Shown here: positions 45,125 through 57,811 of the stretch, in pieces
Position numbering within the stretch: position 1 is the stretch's first letter
Layout of the letters: the number at the start of each line of letters is the position of its first letter
Assembly: GCF_001189915.1 (NCBI RefSeq)
Contig: NZ_LFLS01000016.1
Coordinates: forward strand, 62,001-126,000
DNA: 64,000 nucleotides
Reading direction: 5' to 3'
From: Herbaspirillum autotrophicum
GTDB lineage: Bacteria; Pseudomonadota; Gammaproteobacteria; Burkholderiales; Burkholderiaceae_D
The notes under the pieces: generated by a model
Databases searched by the model: none
Seen by the model: only the letters and a program-made list of their open reading frames with translations
What the model was told of the DNA's origin: nothing
Program-made: the position numbers and the translations under genes

Positions 45125-46246
45125 TTATTTTTTCTTTTTGACCGTCAGTAAAATACCGCTGATCAGCACTAGCATCGCAATCACATCGAGACACGCCCAC
45201 AGTATTTTTAACGGTAGTCCGCCATAGTCACCAAAATGCAGGGGGCGAGATAATTGCAGAATTCGTAGTTGCAACGGCATCGGAGATATCGAAGCCACTT
45301 GGCCGCTTCGTGCATCAACAAAGACGGCACTAAACAGGCGATGTGTGAGCGGCGTGCGGCCGTTTGACCAGACAAGAAAATGATTCGGATTGTTAAACGT
45401 TTTGCTTGGGAAAATAATGCTCGTGACGTTGCTGTACGGCTGAGCGCTCCTCACGTTATTAAGAACCTGCTCAGCCGGACTCGACTGGCTGCGAGTAAGA
45501 GGACGACCGTCTTTGTTCTGAAACTTGCTTGATTCGGCAGTTCGCCAGATAGCGCTGAGCGGCTTTGAGAACTCGTTCATTACTCCCGTGGCCCCCACTA
45601 CGATCAACCAGATCGCAATGGCGACGCCAAGCAGATTGTGCAGATCGAGCCACCAGATTCTTCGATTGCGTTGTCGAATCGTCCCAAATGACAGTTTCTT
45701 CATGTAGGGACCATAGAGCACCACTCCTGATATAGTCGCCAGCAGAAAGACCACGCCAGCCACTGCAAGCGTCATTTCACCTGCGAAACCAACCAATAAA
45801 TCGGTATGAAGACGCCTCGCAGTCGCCATGAAACCGAGGCCGCGATTTCCTATGGAAATTGGCTCATCTATCAGGGCGCCACTATCTGTATCAAAAATAA
45901 CCGGATGGTCGTGACTGCGATCAGGAAGATCCGCTGGCCCCATGACGACCTTGATCCGCCCCTCGTCATCGTCAAAAAAGACGAAGCGAACCATTTCCGC
46001 CGGATAACGGTTCACGGCGACCTGGATCATGCCGTCCACGTCATTTGGCACGGCCGTTACCGCAGGGCCCCGGAGTATGGTCGGACTCTGCGTGAATGAC
46101 TCGATTTCATCTGAGAAAATCAGCGGTAGCCCGGTCATGCATAACAACAGCAAAAATAGCGTGCACGCCAAGCTGCTCCACCGATGCAATATCCGCCACA
46201 TCCCTACACTGCCAGCCAAATCTAGCAGCGCTGACATGGGCCGCAT
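45125..46246 (-). CDS. PepSY-associated inner-membrane protein of the siderophore system
   Basis: A 373-residue PepSY_TM protein. Membrane segments are LACTLFLLLLCMTGLPLIF near the N-terminus, AGVVFLLATISGVVLYG, LLGVAIAIWLIVVGATGVMN and the C-terminal VIAMLVLISGILLTV; periplasmic PepSY regions lie between. Homologues in ferrisiderophore operons reduce or release iron from the imported complex. The ATG overlaps the receptor stop by one base (TGATG), so the two proteins are coupled. Confidence 0.88.
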   Translation of the reverse strand: MRPMSALLDLAGSVGMWRILHRWSSLACTLFLLLLCMTGLPLIFSDEIESFTQSPTILRGPAVTAVPNDVDGMIQVAVNRYPAEMVRFVFFDDDEGRIKVVMGPADLPDRSHDHPVIFDTDSGALIDEPISIGNRGLGFMATARRLHTDLLVGFAGEMTLAVAGVVFLLATISGVVLYGPYMKKLSFGTIRQRNRRIWWLDLHNLLGVAIAIWLIVVGATGVMNEFSKPLSAIWRTAESSKFQNKDGRPLTRSQSSPAEQVLNNVRSAQPYSNVTSIIFPSKTFNNPNHFLVWSNGRTPLTHRLFSAVFVDARSGQVASISPMPLQLRILQLSRPLHFGDYGGLPLKILWACLDVIAMLVLISGILLTVKKKK

Positions 46247-48732
46247 CAGAAATCAAATGTTGTAGAGAGCAATAAAGTCCGCGGTGCACCTCTGGCCAGA
46301 CCGAAAGAGCTGGATGTTGCCGCCCAGTAGTCCTTTCCAAACAGATTTTCGATGCTGGCCCGAATAACGGCAGGCGTTCCGGAGATGCTGGTTTTGTAGC
46401 GCGCACCAAGGTCGACCCGCGTCCACGATGGAATGCTCTGCGTATTGGCCACGTTGTAATATTGCGAGGATGTGTAGATTGTCCGCCCTGTAATTGTCAA
46501 TCCCGGTAGGAATGGCGTATCCCATTCGACCCCCAAATTAAACTGAGTGGTCGGCACTCCGATCGCCTTCTTGCCATCATAGGTGCCGCCCGCTGTTTTG
46601 CTCATGATGCCGCGTAAGAATGTCACACCACCGAGTAATCTGGTTCCGCGCGCCACTTCGCCGAATGCATTGATTTCGAGACCCTGATTGCGTTGCTCAC
46701 CGTCGACGCCATATGTATTGGTCGCAGTGTTGGTATAACCGCTGGGCTGCTCGATCTGAAAAATACCGATGGTCGTGCCAAACCGTCCTGCGTCGTACTT
46801 GATGCCTGCTTCGTACTGTTTCGAGGCAAGCGGTTCAAACATCGCGCCAGCATTCGCGGTTCCAGCAGGGGCAGTTGGTCCCTGACTCAAACCTTCAATG
46901 TAATTGCCATACAGACTGACGTTGGGGGCAAGTTTTACAATCAAGCCAACTGCCGGCGTTACCTTGCTTCGATCGTAAATTGAGGTCTGCGCGCCGGTGG
47001 TGGCACTGAAGTTCCGCACCTTGACGTTCTGTTGCCGCGCACCGACCGTCAACTGCACTCTGTCATCCAAAAAGGAAACCGTATCAGCCAATGCCACACT
47101 ATCCAGATCCGACTCCGATGTCTTGGGCGCCGAACTGGAATAGGCCGCCAGACTCGGTTGGCTAATACTTGTCGGTGAATACATGTTGGACGTATAAGTG
47201 GCGAAGATGGGTGCCAACACCCCCGAGTCAGTATGCAGCGTGGTTGCGCTCAAATTCACTTCGTGTTTTATCGGCCCGGTGTTGAATTTTCCTTTGAGGC
47301 CCACGACGGTGGTATTGCTGTTGGAGAAAGTCGGCTGGTAATACTGATTCGCTCGAAAATTACCGGCAGCGTTTTGCAAATAAATAAAATTGTACAGGCC
47401 AAGGAAGTCGTTTCTGCGTGTGCCGAATGCGGCATAGGCACTCACGTTGTCAGTAAGGTCCAACTCTGCCTGAACCATCCCGAAACGATCCGTTGATTTT
47501 GCGAAATACCATGGCTGCCCCAGGCTCAATCGACTGTCCGGTGCGCTTGGAATTTGAAAATTTGCATTGTCTGTATAGACGATACGCGTTGGAGCATCCG
47601 TACGCATGTCGTGATAGCCTAGATCTGCAGAAGCCCGAAAACGTTCGCTGCGATAGTCGATCCCGACGGTAGCGGATCCGGCTCGCTGCGATTGATCATT
47701 CACGCCGGTGCGTCCGTCACGATAGGCACCGTTAAATCGGAGACCCCAGGCATTGTCTTCTCCGAAGCGCCGGCCCAGGTCCAGATGCGCACCGAACTGT
47801 GCATCGGAATAATAACTGGTGGTCAGTTGTGTGATGGGTTGATCTGTTGCCCGCTTGGTGACCAGATTGATATTGCCGCCAACGCCGCCGGTCGGTGCCA
47901 TACCATTCAACAAAGCGCTGGGCCCTTTCAGGATTTCCACCCTTTCGATCGCCTCGAGCCCGCCTGTCATCTGCGGTGGAACGATTCCGTACAAACCGTT
48001 GACAGCCATGTCTTGCGTCTGGGTAGGAAAACCGCGTATCGTGAATTGACTGATATAGCTGACGTCGGGCCAGATGGTGCGAACGGAGGGATCATTCTTG
48101 ACGACGTCACCTATTGTCCTGGCTTGTTGATTTTGAATCGTTTCTGCAGTGATATTAGTGACATTGAATGGCGTATCCATAAAGTCGCGCTCACCAAGGA
48201 AACCGACCTTTCCTTTTCGCGCCACTTGCCCGCCGGCATAGATCGGTGACGAACTTTCCTCAGGAGCGGTTACTGTGACCGCTGGCAAGACGCCGCCTGC
48301 CGTACCCTGCGCCGATCGCTTCAATACATATTGCCCCTGCGCGTTGAGTCCGGCTTCCAGTCCCATGCCGGACAGCAGCGATGAAAATCCTTCACGTACG
48401 CTAAAACTTCCTTTAAGACCCGGGCTGTTTTTTCCACTAGTCAGTTCGACCGAGCCTGCCAAGAAGACGCCGGCTTCGCTGGCAAACTGTGTCAACACCG
48501 TCTGTAACGGTCCCGGAGCGATGTCATATCTGCGTACCGCATTCGCGGACGCCGATGATCCGGGCTGGCTGCGCGCTTCAGATGCCGACTGCGCATGAGC
48601 TTGCATAGACCAAAATGAGGTTGCGATGACGCTTGACGTCATCGCAACCTGCACAGCAAGTGTAAGCGGACGTATGGCTAAACCCGCTCGGGTCAGGCGC
48701 TGGGTCATGACGAAAAGTGCGCGATGGGACAT
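46246..48732 (-). CDS. TonB-dependent siderophore receptor with signalling domain (FpvA/FoxA-like)
   Basis: An 828-residue outer-membrane receptor. After a signal peptide ending SMQAHAQS comes an STN domain (YDIAPGPLQTVLTQFASEAG) that talks to FecR, then a plug with FSVREGFSSLLSG region and RVEILKGPSALLNG, and a 22-strand barrel ending in the aromatic LLLSTTFDF. It binds a ferric siderophore and passes it inward using TonB energy, and signals its load to FecR. The siderophore itself cannot be named from sequence. It is cotranscribed with the PepSY gene and lies 236 bp from fecR. Confidence 0.92.
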   Translation of the reverse strand: MSHRALFVMTQRLTRAGLAIRPLTLAVQVAMTSSVIATSFWSMQAHAQSASEARSQPGSSASANAVRRYDIAPGPLQTVLTQFASEAGVFLAGSVELTSGKNSPGLKGSFSVREGFSSLLSGMGLEAGLNAQGQYVLKRSAQGTAGGVLPAVTVTAPEESSSPIYAGGQVARKGKVGFLGERDFMDTPFNVTNITAETIQNQQARTIGDVVKNDPSVRTIWPDVSYISQFTIRGFPTQTQDMAVNGLYGIVPPQMTGGLEAIERVEILKGPSALLNGMAPTGGVGGNINLVTKRATDQPITQLTTSYYSDAQFGAHLDLGRRFGEDNAWGLRFNGAYRDGRTGVNDQSQRAGSATVGIDYRSERFRASADLGYHDMRTDAPTRIVYTDNANFQIPSAPDSRLSLGQPWYFAKSTDRFGMVQAELDLTDNVSAYAAFGTRRNDFLGLYNFIYLQNAAGNFRANQYYQPTFSNSNTTVVGLKGKFNTGPIKHEVNLSATTLHTDSGVLAPIFATYTSNMYSPTSISQPSLAAYSSSAPKTSESDLDSVALADTVSFLDDRVQLTVGARQQNVKVRNFSATTGAQTSIYDRSKVTPAVGLIVKLAPNVSLYGNYIEGLSQGPTAPAGTANAGAMFEPLASKQYEAGIKYDAGRFGTTIGIFQIEQPSGYTNTATNTYGVDGEQRNQGLEINAFGEVARGTRLLGGVTFLRGIMSKTAGGTYDGKKAIGVPTTQFNLGVEWDTPFLPGLTITGRTIYTSSQYYNVANTQSIPSWTRVDLGARYKTSISGTPAVIRASIENLFGKDYWAATSSSFGLARGAPRTLLLSTTFDF

Positions 48733-48968
48733 GAAATTGGCTCCAAAGGAAATAGGAAAGGTAAAAAGACCAAGTCCTCATCCTCCAAACCCGACTAAGG
48801 TCTGCTTGCGCCCTGTTCGTCCCGGCGCAATCGTGGAAGTGGACTTCTCTTACTCCCTAAATCAATCGAGAGACAAAAAGCGGAACCAATATGGTGAAGA
48901 AAAGCAAAAGAAATGCGTGATCTCTATTTGCCGCATGACTTGCAAGCTGAATTCACACAGGTGAGAAA

Positions 48969-50015
48969 TCAATTTTGCGGTAAATCGTTAGCTTCGATGG
49001 AACTCCACCAGGGCAAAGGACGACGAACGCGCCCCTGCACGGCATCGGCGAGCATGGTCAGCGTGCCCTCTACATCCCGTAATGGATAGGTTCCGAATAC
49101 ACGACGTTCTGCAAGTTCGGGGGCCACACCTACATGCCCGGAGGAGTAGCGTCGCAACTCCTGGACGATATTTTTTAGCGGCAGATCCCAAGCGATCAAC
49201 TGCCCTTGACTCCACGCTTGGCGTGCTGGATCGGCAGTACTAAGCGGCGAAAAGATGTTGCTGTCAAACAGCGTTTGCTGTCCAGCGGGAATGACGACGA
49301 CCGCACCGCTGTCGGCAGTCGTTATTTCTACCTTGCCCTGATAGACGGCGAGGAAAGTTTTTTCTTCTTCAAGGCGTACCGTAAATCGGGTACCCAAGGC
49401 GCGCATGCGACCTTGCGCGGTATCGACGACAAACGGCCGGGAAGCATCTGCAGCGGTAGTGACGAGAATTTCGCCCGCGATCAAATGTAAGCGGCGCAAC
49501 CTAAGCTGATAGTCTTCATTGAATGCGCTGGCGGTATTGAGCCAGACACGGGTGCCGTCGGCAAGAGAGACTTCACGGATATCGCCTATGACAGTACGGT
49601 GATCCGCCGCAATGATTGAGGCATATTGCCCCAGCGAAGAGCGATACCAACCGCTCAATCCCAGCAGGCTAACGCCTGCAAATGCAGCGATGCGGGTAAA
49701 TACACGACGGCGCTTCAGCAAACGTCCGTTGGCAGCGCACAAGCTGTCCGACGTCAAACGAGGATCGTGCGTCTGTTGCAATGGGGCCAAAACACGGTTG
49801 CTTACCGATTCCACGTAACTCCATGCGCGACGATGTTCACCATGATCGGCCAACCAGGAACGCCAGCGAATGTGATCGCTGTCTGTAGCTTCTCCGGAGA
49901 TCAACAAGGCATACCATTCTGCGGCCTCTTCCATAGCTCGATGCGCCACTTCCCGGGAAGGCTCGGATACATCGGTATTTCTATTTTCCGCACCAGCAGC
50001 CGTCGACATGCTCAT
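48969..50015 (-). CDS. FecR-type anti-sigma/signal-transfer protein
   Basis: A 348-residue inner-membrane protein. A cytoplasmic DUF4880 segment (AMEEAAEWYALLISGEATDSD) is followed by one membrane helix (IAAFAGVSLLGLSGWY) and a periplasmic FecR domain (SLADGTRVWLNTASAFNEDY, ALGTRFTVRLEEEKTF). The start at 50015 overlaps the sigma-factor stop by four bases (ATGA); a longer upstream frame would run into the sigma gene. It relays the receptor signal to the sigma factor. Confidence 0.9.
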   Translation of the reverse strand: MSMSTAAGAENRNTDVSEPSREVAHRAMEEAAEWYALLISGEATDSDHIRWRSWLADHGEHRRAWSYVESVSNRVLAPLQQTHDPRLTSDSLCAANGRLLKRRRVFTRIAAFAGVSLLGLSGWYRSSLGQYASIIAADHRTVIGDIREVSLADGTRVWLNTASAFNEDYQLRLRRLHLIAGEILVTTAADASRPFVVDTAQGRMRALGTRFTVRLEEEKTFLAVYQGKVEITTADSGAVVVIPAGQQTLFDSNIFSPLSTADPARQAWSQGQLIAWDLPLKNIVQELRRYSSGHVGVAPELAERRVFGTYPLRDVEGTLTMLADAVQGRVRRPLPWWSSIEANDLPQN

Positions 50016-50545
50016 CTCTCGCCCGAGAAACGAAGTTCCGTCATTGTTTGACGTGCCTGGCTTTGCATGCAGCAAAGCATTGCTTGCGCGACATATTTAC
50101 GCACCATGCGCGATGAAACACCGAGCTCCTCTGCGGCTTCGGACGATGTCATCTCACAAACGCTTACCATCAAAAAAGCCTTTGCCGCCTTAGTCGGCAA
50201 GTCGAGCAACAAGATACTCATCTCGTGCAATGCTTCAAGAATGATGGCCTGACGCTCAGCCGATGGGAAAAATTGTTCGGGATGTACGGCAAGTGTATCG
50301 AGCCAGGCCTGTTCGATTTCACGGCGGTGCCAGAGATTGATACACATACCCTGAGCCATGGCCCGCAAATAGGCCCGCGCCTCCCCCGTACTGCAAAAGC
50401 CACGGGGAGCTGGTTTCAAAATCAAACGGAGAAAGGCGTCATGCGCCAAATCTGCTGCATCGGCGGCATTACCCAAACGCCGCAGTAACCACGCCTTAAG
50501 CCAGGCATGATGATCGATATAGAGACTGTCTATCTGATGTTGCAT
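50012..50545 (-). CDS. FecI-type ECF sigma factor
   Basis: A 177-residue ECF sigma factor of the iron-starvation group. Region 2 has LYIDHHAWLKAWLLRRLGNA and ADLAHDAFLRLI; region 4 has LPTKAAKAFLMVSVCEMTSS with the helix-turn-helix EAAEELGVSSRMVRKYV. It directs transcription of the receptor operon once FecR is triggered. A Fur box 63 bp upstream would keep it off when iron is plentiful. Confidence 0.92.
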   Translation of the reverse strand: MQHQIDSLYIDHHAWLKAWLLRRLGNAADAADLAHDAFLRLILKPAPRGFCSTGEARAYLRAMAQGMCINLWHRREIEQAWLDTLAVHPEQFFPSAERQAIILEALHEMSILLLDLPTKAAKAFLMVSVCEMTSSEAAEELGVSSRMVRKYVAQAMLCCMQSQARQTMTELRFSGER

Positions 50546-50607
50546 TCATAGCTCCATGAGTGACATAGACCTCTCATCCACAGCAGAGCGGCGCGCCCAA
50601 TTTAAAT

Positions 50608-50626
50608 AATAATGATTCTCATTTTA
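50608..50626. promoter_or_regulatory. Fur box upstream of the sigma-factor gene
   Basis: AATAATGATTCTCATTTTA matches the 19 bp Fur consensus at 16 positions. It is the only recognisable site in the upper part of the 50546-51115 gap; that gap also holds the gyrB terminator and nothing else I can name. Confidence 0.85.
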
Positions 50627-50964
50627 TAGTATTGCAGAAATCAAGGCAATCTTGCAAGAAGGTGCTGGATGGCTGTTACCGGCCTGTCGAGACGAACACT
50701 TACCGCAACTCTTCCCGACAACGACGTAATAGTCTAAAACCGACGAAACGGCTTGAAAATAACGAAATAAATGCAGTTGTTTTGGCGCATTAACCCATTG
50801 AAATATTGCACGTTTTTGCACGGCGATATCAAGGCGTTTACTATGACTATCCGCTTTCACGAGGGTGACGATTTTTCACTTACCGTGACTCCCGACAGCA
50901 CAATCGCACTACACGCCTCATCGGGATAGAGCATGCGGCTTCGTGTTTGCGTGCAGCACGCAAA

Positions 50965-51003
50965 AACAACAGCGGCCACCTTAATGAGGTGGCCGCTGTT
51001 GTT
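50965..51003 (-). terminator. Rho-independent terminator after gyrB
   Basis: ACAACAGCGGCCACCT and its complement form a 17 bp stem with a TAATG loop; read on the minus strand a TTTTT run follows. It lies about 113 bp after the gyrB stop. Confidence 0.88.
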
Positions 51004-51115
51004 TCCGGCACAGCCGGCTAGGTGCCATCAATCCAGCTATCGAGACGCATCCATCAATAAATGTCTCAATGGATGCTTCCTAAAGTCTCAGGTTATGGTT
51101 CCTGCTACAACAACA

Positions 51116-53719
<2,604 letters not shown>

Positions 53720-53732
53720 CTACCGGATAAAA

Positions 53733-54839
53733 TCAAATACGCATCGGCATGACAACGTATTTGAAATCAGTGTTGTCAGGGATGGTGATCAGTGCCGATG
53801 AGTTGGCGTCGCCGAGGGCGATGTTGATCTGGTCGTTCTTGAGGTTGTTCAGAACGTCGAGCAGATAAGTGACGTTAAAACCGATATCGACGCTGTCGCC
53901 GCCGTAGTCGATTTCGAGTTCTTCCACGGCTTCTTCCTGATCGGCGTTGGTCGAACTGATCTTCAGACTGCCCGGTGCCACTACCCAGCGCACGCCCTTG
54001 AACTTGTCGCTCGTCATGATCGCCGCACGTTGCAGCGAACGCAGCAACTGATCGCGGCTGATGGTGAAGTTGTTCTTGTAGCCCTTCGGCACCACGCGGG
54101 TGTAGTCGGGGAACTTGCCTTCGACCAGCTTGGAAATCAGTTCGATATCAGCGAACGTCAGCTTGACCTGATTGTTGGCGATATCCAGTTGTACGGTCTC
54201 ATCGCTGTCATCAAGCAGACGCTGCAATTCGATGATGGTCTTGCGCGGGATGATGACTTCCTGACGCGGGAATTCCTGATCGGTCTCGACCTGGCAGAAT
54301 GCCAGACGGTGACCATCGGTCGCGACAGCGATGATATTCTTGCCTTCGACCACCAGCAACAGGCCGTTCAGGTAGTAACGAATATCTTGTTGCGCCATCG
54401 AGAAGTGCACCATGTTGAACAGATGCTTGAGTGTCTTCTGCGGCAAGGTGACCTGCGCGTTGTAATGCTCGGCCTGGGCGACTGTCGGAAATTCTTCCGC
54501 CGCCAGCGTCTGCAGCGCAAAACGGGATTTGCCCGATTGCACGGTCAGGCGTTTGTTCGCCAGTGAGATCGAGACTTCGCCGGAATCCGGCAAGGCGCGC
54601 AGGATATCCAGCAGTTTGCGTGCGGCCACGGTCGTGGCGGCAGTTTCGCTGCCGGCGCCGACTTCTGCGTGCGTGGTGATCTGCACTTCGATGTCGGTCG
54701 ACAGGAAAGACACTTTTTCGCCATCCTTGCGAATGAGGATATTGGCCAGAATCGGCAACGTGTGCCGACGCTCGACAATACCGCTCACTATTTGCAGTGG
54801 ACGGAGAATCGTGTCTCGTTGGGTTTTGACCAATTGCAT
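53733..54839 (-). CDS. dnaN: DNA polymerase III sliding clamp (beta subunit)
   Basis: A 368-residue beta clamp with three similar domains. MQLVKTQRDTILRPLQIVSG, the interdomain region LNGLLLVVEGKNIIAVATDG HRLA-type segment (VATDGHRLAFCQVE) and the C-terminal YVVMPMRI are typical. It encircles DNA and tethers polymerase III. It lies 273 bp after dnaA; that spacer contains no gene and may carry its own promoter. Confidence 0.98.
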   Translation of the reverse strand: MQLVKTQRDTILRPLQIVSGIVERRHTLPILANILIRKDGEKVSFLSTDIEVQITTHAEVGAGSETAATTVAARKLLDILRALPDSGEVSISLANKRLTVQSGKSRFALQTLAAEEFPTVAQAEHYNAQVTLPQKTLKHLFNMVHFSMAQQDIRYYLNGLLLVVEGKNIIAVATDGHRLAFCQVETDQEFPRQEVIIPRKTIIELQRLLDDSDETVQLDIANNQVKLTFADIELISKLVEGKFPDYTRVVPKGYKNNFTISRDQLLRSLQRAAIMTSDKFKGVRWVVAPGSLKISSTNADQEEAVEELEIDYGGDSVDIGFNVTYLLDVLNNLKNDQINIALGDANSSALITIPDNTDFKYVVMPMRI

Positions 54840-55112
54840 AGTCTCTATATCCTTACAGTAGTGGTTTAAAGGATGCCGTCAGCGCTTTAGTCGCTCTCAT
54901 GCCATTTGCTCAACGGCCCGGGCCGGGCATGCCGCCATATTTTCATGGCGCCAGCCTTACGGCTCATGTCGCGCCAGTCACTCAGGCAGGCGACACGTTT
55001 GCTGCAAATCAGATCATTCAGATGACAGAATGACATCATCCGCAGCAAACAGAACCAACTCCCCAATTGTATCAATCATCGGTGCGTGCGTGCCGCATAT
55101 TGCACTCCCGAA

Positions 55113-56534
55113 TCATCCTTTGAGCGTCTGCTCCAGTACGTGCAATTCATGATTGCATTCCGGATTCTTGGCACGGTCGGCGCTGATCTTGCGCACCGCG
55201 TGCAATACCGTCGTATGGTCGCGTCCGCCAAACAGATCGCCGATTTCCGGCAAGCTCTTTTGTGTCAGTTCCTTGGCCAGATACATGGCGATCTGGCGCG
55301 GCCGGGCAATATTGGCAGGGCGTTTCTTGGAATACATGTCGGCGACTTTGATATTGAAAAAGTCAGCCACAGTTTTCTGGATGTTTTCAACGGAGATCTG
55401 CCTGTTTTGCACCGACAAGAGATCTTTTAGCGCATCTTTAACCACGTCGATAGTGATGTCCTTGCCGTGAAAACGAGAGTACGCCAGGATCTTGCGCAAC
55501 GCGCCTTCGAGTTCGCGTACGTTGGAACGCAAATGCTTGGCCACGAAGAAGGCGACGTCATCCGACAACATCACGCCTTCCAGTGTTGCCTTTTTCATCA
55601 GAATCGCAACCCGCATTTCCAGCTCGGGCGGTTCAATCGCTACCGTCAGACCGGAATCGAAACGCGAAATCAGGCGGTCATCCATGCCGGTGATTTCCTT
55701 CGGGTAAGTATCGCTGGTGATGATGATTTGTTTCTTTGCGGCAATCAATGCTTCGAACGCATAGAAGAACTCTTCCTGCGTGCGGCTCTTGCCGCCAAAG
55801 AATTGAATATCATCGATCAGCAACAGATCGAGCGAGTGGTAATAACGCTTGAAATCGTCAAACCCCTTGCGCTGATACGCCGTCACCACGTCGCGAACAT
55901 ATTGTTCGGCATGAATGTAGCGGATCTTGGCCGACGGGTTATCCACAAGGACCTGATTGCCGATGGCGTGAATCAAGTGGGTTTTGCCAAGGCCGACGCC
56001 GCCATACAGAAACAGCGGGTTGTACGACACGCCGGGGTTGTTGGCAACCTGGGTCGCGGCGGCGCGTGCCAATTGGTTGGCCTTACCGGTCACGAGATTA
56101 TCGAAGGTCAGTACCGAATTGATGCGCGACAAGTCCTGACGCGGGGTCACCGTATTGGTAATCGGCTGGTCCGCCATGCGTTCCGGCATCGACTGTGGAT
56201 AACTTATACCGCCGTTACCACTGCTGTTGCTGTTTCCGTTACCAGCCGGAACCGGAGCCGAAGCGGCTGAGGCAGCACGCTTGGCGTCACCGGCACGCGG
56301 ATCGAGAATGAATTGCACATCAATCGGCGTTTCCCAGTATTCGGAAGCGATCGACGTGATGCGACTGGCGAACTGGGTCTTGACCCAATCCAGCTTGAAG
56401 CGGTTGGGTGCGGCAATACGCAGCCGGCCATCTTCGTAATCGATAGGGGCAAGCGGTTTGATCCAGGCGCTGTATTGCTGCGGTGTCAGTTCCTGCTCCA
56501 GTTTTGCGGAGCAAGCCTGCCAAAAATTATCCAT
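55113..56534 (-). CDS. dnaA: Chromosomal replication initiator protein
   Basis: A 473-residue AAA+ initiator. Domain I begins [20 protein letters not shown]; a Gly/Ser/Asn-rich linker follows (about residues 95-140); domain III has Walker [16 protein letters not shown], Walker [14 protein letters not shown] and sensor [10 protein letters not shown]; domain IV carries the DnaA signature [15 protein letters not shown]. The start at 56534 gives the family N-terminus; an earlier start adds an unrelated leader. Two perfect DnaA boxes lie inside the coding region and one upstream. The genes rpmH and rnpA, often found upstream, are absent here. Confidence 0.98.
   Translation of the reverse strand: MDNFWQACSAKLEQELTPQQYSAWIKPLAPIDYEDGRLRIAAPNRFKLDWVKTQFASRITSIASEYWETPIDVQFILDPRAGDAKRAASAASAPVPAGNGNSNSSGNGGISYPQSMPERMADQPITNTVTPRQDLSRINSVLTFDNLVTGKANQLARAAATQVANNPGVSYNPLFLYGGVGLGKTHLIHAIGNQVLVDNPSAKIRYIHAEQYVRDVVTAYQRKGFDDFKRYYHSLDLLLIDDIQFFGGKSRTQEEFFYAFEALIAAKKQIIITSDTYPKEITGMDDRLISRFDSGLTVAIEPPELEMRVAILMKKATLEGVMLSDDVAFFVAKHLRSNVRELEGALRKILAYSRFHGKDITIDVVKDALKDLLSVQNRQISVENIQKTVADFFNIKVADMYSKKRPANIARPRQIAMYLAKELTQKSLPEIGDLFGGRDHTTVLHAVRKISADRAKNPECNHELHVLEQTLKG
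55939..55947 (+). promoter_or_regulatory. DnaA box inside dnaA
   Basis: TTATCCACA, a perfect consensus 9-mer within the dnaA reading frame. Confidence 0.7.
56194..56202 (-). promoter_or_regulatory. DnaA box inside the dnaA linker region
   Basis: TGTGGATAA (TTATCCACA on the minus strand), located in the part encoding the flexible domain II linker, where coding constraint is low. Confidence 0.7.
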
Positions 56535-56637
56535 GAATCGTCTTAAGTAAAAAAGGTGAGGGCGGGCAGCGCAAACGATGGGAACGGGTTCCACATCAAT
56601 GCCGCGCAAGCGGGTATTTTACTCTTGCCGACGAAAG

Positions 56638-56646
56638 TTATCCACA
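56638..56646 (+). promoter_or_regulatory. DnaA box upstream of dnaA
   Basis: TTATCCACA about 104 bp before the dnaA start, in the spacer to the amidotransferase gene. It probably serves dnaA autoregulation; a single box is too little for an origin. Confidence 0.8.
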
Positions 56647-56690
56647 GGCAGAACGCTTATTTGATGATTGCAATGATGACGTTGCCACAA

Positions 56691-57458
56691 CTATTCAACA
56701 ACATCGCCGTCGACAAAGACTTTCAGCTCGCCGGTCTGGAACTGGGTCCAGGTTTCATTGGTGGTGAGCGGTTGCGTCACGATGACGGCAACACGGTCAT
56801 TGGTGGTGGTGACTTCGGCGAAATCGACGGACAGGTCTTCATCCGACAATTTGGCGGTGGCAAACGGATGTTGCCGCACGATGTAATACAAATTGGTGGA
56901 GCAATGGGCAAACAGGGCCGAGCCATCCGACAACATCATATTGAATGGACCATATCCGGCAATTTCAGCGGTCAGTTCACGCAATACCGGCGTCAGTTCG
57001 GCCAGCGCCGGCAACTGATCACCGAAACGGCGGCGTAATTGCTGCAATAAGTAGCAAAACGCCAACTCGCTGTCGGTGGTACCGACCGGGCGATAGGGGC
57101 CATCGAGTTGCGGCATGAAATTTTTGAGATCGCCGTTGTGCGCAAAAACCCAGTAGCGTCCCCACAACTCACGCACGAACGGATGGCAATTGGCGAGTGA
57201 AACACGCCCCTGGGTTGCCTTGCGGATATGTGCGATGACATGTTGCGATTTGATCGGGCAGCGCTTGATCAGATCTGCCACCGGTGAACTGACGGCGGCC
57301 TGGTAATCGACAAAGTGTCGTACGCCCGAGCCTTCAAAAAATGCGATGCCCCAGCCGTCACTGTGATGATCAGTCAGTCCTCCGCGTGTCGCAAATCCGG
57401 TAAAACTGAAGACGATATCGGTGGGAGTGTTGCAATTCATCCCGAGTAACTGGCACAT
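56691..57458 (-). CDS. Class II glutamine amidotransferase (YafJ-like)
   Basis: A 255-residue N-terminal-nucleophile protein. The start Met is followed by the catalytic Cys (MCQLLGMNCNTP); HSDGWGIAFFEG, HIRKATQGRVSLANCHPF and WVFAHNGDL are the family's active-site loops. Such stand-alone domains hydrolyse glutamine or a gamma-glutamyl-like amide; the acceptor is not known, so the role is open. It is read toward dnaA with a 156 bp gap and lies downstream of the candidate 3' RNA element 1. Confidence 0.9.
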   Translation of the reverse strand: MCQLLGMNCNTPTDIVFSFTGFATRGGLTDHHSDGWGIAFFEGSGVRHFVDYQAAVSSPVADLIKRCPIKSQHVIAHIRKATQGRVSLANCHPFVRELWGRYWVFAHNGDLKNFMPQLDGPYRPVGTTDSELAFCYLLQQLRRRFGDQLPALAELTPVLRELTAEIAGYGPFNMMLSDGSALFAHCSTNLYYIVRQHPFATAKLSDEDLSVDFAEVTTTNDRVAVIVTQPLTTNETWTQFQTGELKVFVDGDVVE

Positions 57459-57650
57459 GATACGAAGAAGCGGCGAAGCTCGTTGAAAGTTGGGTAAAGA
57501 TTGGCAGTACAGGCTTTACGGTATCACGAGGGCTGCGCCGGAGAAAGCGATACTGCCTTGAATTATCAAAAAAACAGCGAATTGGAATAGTTACCGCCAA
57601 CGCTGTCGCCGCAGTACCAGTGTCGTCATGGGAAAACGTTAACGACAGGC

Positions 57651-57713
57651 AAAAAAAACCCCGCGAGGCTGAGCCTGCGGGGTAAATCCTTCCTGTTAAG
57701 GGAGGAGGAGACA
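57651..57713 (-). ncRNA. Candidate 3' small RNA 1: CCUCCUCCC motif plus terminator
   Basis: Read on the minus strand, 98 bp after the stop of the small-protein gene at 57812, the RNA has CUCCUCCUCCCUUAACAGGAAGGA, which is split here to its key parts: the exact motif CCUCCUCCC (57708-57700), then AGGAAGGA able to pair back, then a GC hairpin (57682-57659) and eight U. It nearly repeats the element at 58296-58358. CCUCCUCCC is complementary to Shine-Dalgarno sequences and is the defining motif of CcsR/cuckoo RNAs in Rhodobacter, which are also cut from the 3' end of a small-protein mRNA. The remaining part of the 57459-57811 gap shows nothing else. Confidence 0.65.
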
Positions 57714-57811
57714 CGGTACTGATGATCTTTACATGATGCGACTGAATTACTTGTTTGCTTCTTGTGTGTATCTCAGTCGGCCGGCGCATTTTTTATTGCG
57801 CCGGTACACAT

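Noticed and set aside
57700-57710. GGGAGGAGGAG as a Shine-Dalgarno for a plus-strand gene
   Set aside because: No plus-strand open frame starts within reach, and the sequence recurs with a minus-strand terminator at 58345-58355.
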